From Telopea speciosissima (lineage: Eukaryota; Streptophyta; Magnoliopsida; Proteales; Proteaceae), in assembly GCF_018873765.1 (NCBI RefSeq), contig NC_057920.1:12661307-12725306 (forward strand): a stretch of DNA of 64,000 nucleotides, written 5' to 3'. Below, piece by piece: positions 56,741 through 64,000 of this stretch (positions are counted from its first letter, which is position 1; every line of letters begins with the position of its first letter). Position numbers and translations under genes: made by a program. Under the pieces are notes generated by a model. The model was not told the origin of the DNA. It saw nothing but the letters and a program-made list of their open reading frames with translations, and made no database searches.

Positions 56741-58800
56741 AGTGGACCCCACCTTGGGCAATGTTTTCGGACAGGGGGTAGGATGGTCATTCCCGCCCCC
56801 ATGTGAGGAATCAGAGGAATTGAAGGGGCAGTGAATTGGAGGGGACAACGATTCTGGAAAAGCCCAATTTCCAAACCCCTTTTTTTATTAGCCACAAAGG
56901 CAATTTGGATTGGTTTTGATTCGTGTCATCGGTTTCGGTGTGAGAATGAGTGATTTCAAAACATGATCCAATAAAGGGTGTACCGGTTTAGATTCGGTTT
57001 CTTATCGGTTTGTTATTGATCCGGGTTCAGTTTTCCATGCAAATATATTCATAAGTATGAAACAAATATGTTCTTTTATGAATTTCAGGCTGATATTGGT
57101 TTTTTATGGGGTTTTATCGATTTGGATTATGCTTTAGTTAGATTTTCTAAGATTGATACGGTGTCTTGTCGTTCTGGTGCAGTCCGATTTGGGTTCGGTA
57201 TTGCAAAGCCCCAATCCAAAACATGATCCAATAAGCTCATGTGGGTTTCAGTCCAACTTTTTAACACCAGTACAAGAGAGGGAGACAGAAATACTTTAAA
57301 GGTTTTGACTTCAAAGATGAAGATACCTCAGAGTACATGTTTTCCCCATGATCCCATGATCCCATGATGAAGCCATGCAGTGTCATAATGATCTGTGGTC
57401 ACACTTTCTGTCATGCTTCCCCCTAAAGATAGAAACAAGAACTAGAAAAAAGAATCAAGAAACGAATAAATATTTGAGAGACTAACTTTTTATAAGCTAA
57501 TGCATTGATATTCAAATCAGATTCATGTTCCTTTTAATTAAATTACTTCTCATGATAGCATTTTGTAATTAAATAACATGTAAAATCCTTATTCATTCAT
57601 AGATGGGCTAATTTACCAATTCTACCCCCCCCTTGCATTGTAGATGAATTCAGATCATTTTATAAGATCCACACTCATCCCTTCATTGTCCATTGAAGTA
57701 GAGGTCATTTTTTTTTTATTAAGACTATGGTTTAAAAACCCGGAATCATGATGATGGGATCGGAATTTGTCAAGATCGGTAATAAATCAATTGACATTGA
57801 CAAAACATGTCCTAATCATAGTTTTCGTATAATGATCAAACGAGTCAAATCGATTGGAATTTGGATCAGCCTGATCAACCAATATGATATTGATTCTTGA
57901 AATGCTGATTTAGACTACCATTTTTTAGTGAAAGTACCTATTGAATTCAATTTGGTTGTAAATAGAATGTTTGATGGATTATTATTGAACGCAGTAGATA
58001 TGTGATTTTTTGCATATATCAAGCAAGATCGAAATTAGACCGATAAGGTGTTCAGTCTACAAAAGCCAAATCAAAATTGATAGTTATTGGTTTGATTGGT
58101 TTCATTATCGTTTTTTTTAAGTAATCTGTAATCCTATACCTGTTTACTCGATCTCGGTTTTCATATATATATATATATAAGAAAATATGCAAAAACATGT
58201 TAAATTTGATCGTTCTCTTTTTCGGTTTTCAGTCCATGCAGTCAGTTTTGATCGGTCTTATTGATCGGTTTATCCATTTAAGGTTTTCTAAAAATAAAAA
58301 ACCGAGACCAAGCTAAGAAGAAGTTACATTAATCGATTCCAACCGGTTTAATCGAACCGGTCTCATTTTTTATATGATGGTGTAATGGTTAGGGTTTTAA
58401 TTATATTATCTGTATAGTAGTTAAGTTTATAAGTAAAATCCAAATCATCCTTCCCACGTGATAGTTCCTGAAATATGCCCCATGCCCTAGAATTTTGAAT
58501 TTGGAGTTTGGACCACACAGCTTTAATTAGAAGCAACGGTCCATCCACCATTTCTGAAAGAGATTGATGGTGGCATTCATGAAATTACCATAAAAGAGAA
58601 GATTTGTCATATGCGCCTTTTTTGGTCAATTCAATAACAAAAGGAATGTTTTAGTAAAAAAATTTGTTTAATAATGATTAAGGAAACATGTAAAAAATTA
58701 CTAGATCGGCTTTTTTTAACTCACACTCCAACCCTATAATGCGTAAAAATTTGATAAAACGCTGCGGTAAAAAAAAACACAGTAAAACCACTACCAGAAG
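56741..58800. other. Intergenic, repeat-derived stretches
   Basis: 56890-57240 and 57720-58350 are rich in 'ggtttcggt', 'cggttt' and 'gatcggt' motifs typical of decayed plant repeats. An AT microsatellite lies at 58157-58178. No gene is supported. Confidence 0.45.
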
Positions 58801-59154
58801 TCCAGAACACCTTCATCTGCTGTGCTGCTTCCATGGCTCTCCTATCGATATCCGATGATTCAAACTGAAGAAACCCTAGAAATGAAAATCAAGTTCATGA
58901 GCCGTCTCGGAATGTGTTTTGTACTACTGGGTCAAGAACTCAAGATCGAAGTCTTCTGAAAACGAACTGGAGATTAGGTGTGTAGTGCGATCTGGAGTGA
59001 GAAAATGGAGGAGTGGATCAGTTTTTGATCTTGTAGATATTGTATGTTGGGTTACACTTGTGTTCTCACTTCGTTCATATCGAGGTTTCGTGATTTACTT
59101 CAAATGCAAGTGCTGTTAGGGAACACAATTTGATTCGGTTTTCGCTTTTCAGTC

Positions 59155-62100
59155 ATGGCGAGGCGTCATGGATGGCAACTCCCAGCTCACACGTTTCAGG
59201 TGCATTGTTCTTTTCATTTGTTGTTTGTTTGGATCAGTTTTGGAATTTTGGGTTTTACTAGGGCTTAGGATACTCGGTGATATGGACTGATCTACTCATC
59301 CATCTCTCCTTCTGAATGTTTCGATTATGGTTATATAAATGCTTTAAGCTCCCAGGATTTTGGTGTGTAATGTGTTTCTTTCTCTCTATTTTTCAGTAAT
59401 CAGTTTGTTAAATTTAGGCGAATTCTGCTATGTGGGTTTTGCTTAGGGAATGGGAAATGCCAACAAACTGGTCCTCTGGCATAAATAGTATTGTTGATTT
59501 GTTCATGTTTTAAGGTTCTGAATTTCGGAGTGTTGTGACTTGTGAGGAATGGATAACTTCAGCCAACAGATGGTCTTAACCAGAATTTTTGGTGAATCTT
59601 CGGCACTATTAATCTTCCTGGTACTTATTTATAATCATTGTTGTCTTGCAAAGAAGTTTCTTCTTGTTTCTTACTGGAGGTCCTTTGCATCTGTCCCATG
59701 ACACATCTTGAGAAGCTTGACACCGTAGTCACAATAATCCCATTGCAGAGGATAGAGATCATGTCAGCATCGCTTAGTTGATCATTTGGAGTACAAATAG
59801 TACTTGAAAGGGTCAGTTAGTCATTGTGCTTGGTTGCCCTTTTTTCACCTGAACTTCTGAATATTGGTCACATACTGTTCTATTAAAGCAGTGGTAGCAA
59901 GATATTGATCATTTGGTACTCAGAGAGTGCAAATTCATTGGTTCTGACGTTATGGTTTCCTGTTCCATGGTTTTTGAACAAGTGGGGCCTTTCTCATGAA
60001 CTTGTTGACATTCTGTTATTTTGACAGAGTTTGAGAAAATTTTTGGGAGCAGTTTTTGATGTTCCCAGTTTTCCCGGTAATGGAGGGTCCTATTTATGGG
60101 GCACCAGGAACTGTCCCTGGAAACATTCCCAAACACAACTTTAGTTTCTACAAGAGCTTCTCTTCTCATGTTCATCTTTTCTTGTTTTTCAGGTTGTGGC
60201 TATAACTGTATTTTTCTTGCTATCGGTTGCGTACTATGCCTTTTTTGCTCCATTTCTTGGAAGGGACATTTATGAATATGTGGCTATTGGTGTTTATTCT
60301 TTCTTGGTAAGTACGATTCTTTGTGCCAAGGACAGTTTCTTTCTGGTCCTGTATGTTAACTCTTTTTTTATTTCTGTTCCTTTTTAAATTTCAGGCTCTT
60401 TCAGTGTTTATTCTCTATGTTAGATGCACAGCCATTAATCCAGCTGATTCAGGGATACTGATTGGTGGAGAGGGGATATCTGCCTATAGGTCTCACAATC
60501 CTGGTGAGTGGTTTTGACTTGATATATTCTGATTGGGGAGTTCAAAATTCTGCGAGGTTAGGAACCCCATTCAATCGGTACCAATATCATCCCCACTGAA
60601 TAATATAAAACCAACTACCATGTCCTGAGATGAGGTTTTAGACTGGATAGGTTTTAACCCAGGAGTTCTCCATTTTGGGTCTAGTTTGAGCCACATGGAT
60701 GACAGACTCAGTCAGGCTGGCTTCCATTCATCCTCGCATGCTGAAGTTAATTTGTTTCTGTTTAAATTATATTATTCTCTGGTAAAAAAATCTTTGCATG
60801 GCCCACATGCAAAGGCTTCCAGTTTTGGTCGATCTAATTGGTCCCTGTGGAAGAATAATGTTCCAATTCAGACCATTGGATAGATAAGGCATGCTCTGGT
60901 TTGGCCACATTTCAAACCCAATTTCAGACATGTAGCCCCCATTTATTTGCAATGTTTCTTGTATTTTCAGTTGTTCATCGGTTTTCAACTGTTCTTCAGA
61001 AATTTCAATTTTTTAGTAGTTTTCAAAGCTTTAGTTTGCCACGAGGCCAACTCTGTATGAATTTTAACGTGTGAGCAGAGACCTTGAGCCCTCCTTGTCT
61101 GCAAAATTTGGGTCAACATCCAACATCCATTCTGCTTCATGTTGTATATTGGGGTTGTTCAGAAATGTCTTCCAGCTGGAAAACTATCCCCCCCCCCCCC
61201 TTTTTTTTTTTTTTGAGGGGGGGGGGAGGGTTGGGGGGCGGGGTTGGAAATGAGTGAAGATATGTTCTATTGAATTATAGTTTATTTGCTTAATTTCTTT
61301 ATTTTTCATAAAAACTTCCTGTCACAGAATCAGGGAATGCTGCTCCAATTGAAGAACTTAGCAAGGTAGAAATGAAGAATGGAGAAAGGTCTACCAGGCG
61401 TAATTCAAGTTGTTGCTTAAAAACCGGAGGCTTCTTCTGTGGGTTTTTAGTAAAAGAAGATTGCCGGAATGATGTAGATTTTATGCATCAGCAAGCTGGC
61501 GAGGAAGATGCTTTATTTTGCACATTGTGCAATGCCGAGGTACAGTATATTCTTTCTTTCTATTTATGGAAGGAAGGGGGAAAAAGAACTTGCTAATTGA
61601 CTTGACCTAATCAAAATTCAATGAAACTGAGGGGGGATGGTTCCAGACAAGATTCATAATGCTGTATAGGGTACTGATAAAGATCTAGGAACTCAATGAC
61701 CTGAGTGAGGACAATCTATTGTAAACTAAGAACCTCTCGCCGAAACCTGAAACATAGATTATGACATAAGATTAAATATGAATATCCAATTATGAGTTGA
61801 TCAAGAATGCTCTGAGCCAAACAGGGTTTTGAATGTACATTTTTAAACCTTTTGCTGCTAGCTCATTTTATCAAATGTTAATGGTTTCTGCAGATTTCTG
61901 ACTTCTAATTCCCTTTCTCAGGCCTATAAAAAACTAGTTTTATGAAAAATTCATTTTGATTCATATGGTTGCTTGTTTTCCATTCAACTGCATCTGAAGA
62001 CTAATTGGTAATGTTATCATGGAGGTGTACCTGCTGTTTTATTTAATGCTGGATAAATGGCATTGATTTGTTCTTTTTTTTAGGTGCGCAAATTTAGCAA

Positions 62101-63441
62101 GCATTGCAGAAGTTGTGACAAGTGTGTGGATGGATTTGATCATCATTGCAGGGTATGCAAGCAATGTATTCTCTAGAACTTGCATCAGCACTCATGGCAG
62201 AATATACTGCATACCTTGATATTTGATTTATGATTGCTAGTTGCTACCTCGTTGATATTCACATTATGGTTGTCAACATTTTCTTCTTATGCATTGAGAT
62301 TATTATGGGCATCATTAGTTCTTTTTGTCTTTCTGATGCAGTGGTTAAATAATTGTGTGGGGAGAAAAAATTATATCACATTTGTGTGCCTTATGGCAGT
62401 GAGTCTTGTTTGGGTAAGTTTTGTGAATAAGATACTGTTTAATATTATCTTTTATAACTTTCCTTAGCACCCACCCATTTCCTCTCTACCCAGTCATAAT
62501 TATGGACTTCTCTTTATTTTTTTGTGCCAGCTCATTGTTGAATGTGGAGTAGGAATTGCAGTCCTTGTTCGGTGCTTTGTTGATAGAAAGGGTACCGAAA
62601 ATCAGATAATTGAGAGGCTGGGAGTTGGGTTTTCTAGGCCCCCATTTGCTACAGTGGTGGTATGTGGCCCATCAACTTTCTGGTTTCTCTTTCTTCTCTG
62701 AATTTCTTCTCCTATAGCTATAATGGCTTTAAAAGTTCCATCGAACTTGGAAATGGAAAATTTACGGTATCTTGCAGACCATAATGGAAGTCCACCAACA
62801 GCAAAGGGGGCCACATTGAAATAGTAGAAAAAATCTTCCTACCAAAAAAAAAAAAGAAATAGTAGAAAAATCCATGGGGCAGAAAATGAGGGTGCCCAGA
62901 TGACATAATCATCTAATCAATTTTGTTTATTTGGATGGTAAAAAGACAGAGGATGAAAAATGGGAAAGCAAAGGGGTCCAGAGAAAAGCCTGGGGACACA
63001 TTCTTGACTTCCATCTTACAATATTTATTTCTATAATATATTAACTAATTTTTCAGGCCCTATGTACGGCTGTTTCTTTTCTGGCTACTGTACCATTGGG
63101 AGAACTGTTCTTTTTCCATATGATTTTGATTCGAAAGGTTCGTTCCTTTAATTCTTTATCTTGTGTTTCCATGCCTAAAGAAAAGTACAAGAAAGGCGAG
63201 TCTGATTTTCCTCCTGGATTTTCTTTATTTACAGGGTATTACGACATATGATTATGTTGTAGCCATGAGAACACAAAGTGAACCACCTGGGCCATCTGTA
63301 GATGCAGGGGAACAACAGAGTCTTCCATCTTCACCTACAAGTTCAGCTGTGACTGCCATAAGCGGACGGAGCTCTCTTGGGCTAGGGTTGCAATATAAAG
63401 GTGCTTTTTGCACGCCTCCAAGAATCTTTATCGATCATCAG
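59155..63441 (+). CDS. DHHC protein S-acyltransferase (plant PAT19-22-like), 5' part
   Basis: Nine exons join in frame: 59155-59199, 60193-60306, 60395-60503, 61328-61539, 62084-62152, 62342-62413, 62531-62659, 63057-63137 and 63235-63441. They give the first 346 residues. Two membrane segments (about 16-36 and 46-68) are followed by a cysteine-rich domain ([19 protein letters not shown]) with the catalytic DHHC at residues 179-182 (62138-62149), then two more hydrophobic segments and a Ser/Pro-rich tail. Such enzymes attach palmitate to cysteines of membrane-associated proteins. The start [15 protein letters not shown] is typical of this plant subgroup. The last visible exon ends at a good donor (CAG/GTACGA), and family members usually continue for several hundred residues, so the gene leaves the window. 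Confidence 0.93.
61188..61240. repeat. C/T/G homopolymer hairpin in the acyltransferase intron 3
   Basis: C(12) T(14) followed by a G-rich run of the same length can fold into a C:G hairpin with a T loop. It also ranks as a likely place for sequencing error. Confidence 0.7.
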
Positions 63442-64000
63442 GTACGATATAATCTATAGTACCATGTAAATTGCAGATTGGAGTGCCCCATTCACCTCAA
63501 GATGCAGGGGAAAAAAATCTTCATATGACATAACTTTAGGCCATTGATACCATAACCAAGGGATACAGATAATGAATCCAAGCTGCAAACTTGGTGACCC
63601 TTGTTATGATCAAAGCTAAATGGCGTATGATCAACCAAGACAGTTTGTTAGATTCTTATATCGTTGGTTACATGCTCCTTGGCTTGGATTCCCTTTATTG
63701 ATACTATAAAAAATGGCTGTGACGCTTCTTTTATGAATTTTCCCCATTTTCATAGGAGTTGGTTTCTGCCACTAACAATGCCAGATTCCATTCCAGTTCC
63801 AACCATAGTTAAGAAATACACGAATAATTTGGCAAAAATTCAGTCAAAATCTGAACTGGTTTGAAAAAACTCAGAAATTTTTTGCGATTTTTGTCCTCCG
63901 GAGTTTCTGAAAAGTTCGTGAATAATTTTGGCAAACGAAAAATTTCCCCGAAAAAGCTCGGACTCTTAAAATTGGGTCATTTATATATTTTGTGAATAAT
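63442..64000. other. Probable acyltransferase intron, to window end
   Basis: No exon recognised. The tail contains 'aaattttttgcg' type repeats. Confidence 0.5.

Overview
This window is nuclear DNA of a flowering plant. The evidence is intron-rich genes of plant-only families (PIN-LIKES carrier, PPR protein, CC-NBS-LRR, anthocyanidin-reductase-like SDR, plastid-targeted membrane protein), Au-type SINEs, plant LINEs with an RNase H domain, an LTR of the TG...CA type and dense small inverted-repeat elements. I cannot name the species. Exon models come from reading splice sites and reading frame by eye; no alignment was run.

Layout: (1) 1.9-3.8 kb, minus strand: five-exon ANR/DFR-like reductase. 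(2) 7.1-9.9 kb, plus: single-exon CC-NBS-LRR immune receptor behind a cluster of small elements. (3) 13.3-16.2 kb, minus: intact ten-exon PIN-LIKES (PILS) gene. (4) 15.8-43.8 kb: a large direct duplication. Unit 1 (about 15778-29232) runs from PILS intron 2 to the fourth intron of a plastid-protein gene. Unit 2 (about 32134-43768) repeats it. A 5'-truncated LINE fills the junction exactly. The units have since diverged: unit 1 gained a 2.86 kb solo LTR, a 1 kb foldback MULE carrying an LRR fragment, and two small TIR elements; unit 2 gained a SINE, a small repeat and a poly-C palindrome, and holds an 850-codon PPR reading frame that unit 1 lacks. (5) 42.0-50.6 kb, minus: five-exon gene for a predicted 179-residue plastid membrane protein, whose last exon is also present as a frameshifted copy in unit 1. 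(6) 53.0-55.0 kb: second, minus-strand LINE fragment with a 12 bp target-site duplication. (7) 59.2 kb to the window end, plus: DHHC protein S-acyltransferase gene, nine exons visible, running off the window.

The genes do not form a pathway; this is ordinary plant gene space. The main interest is structural: a datable tandem duplication with a retroelement at the seam, the gene debris it left (PILS copy with a lost splice acceptor, frameshifted last exon, PPR frame without an AUG at a homology edge), and element insertions whose empty sites can be read directly by comparing the units. I found no evidence of a new defence or metabolic system, CRISPR array or virus-like gene.
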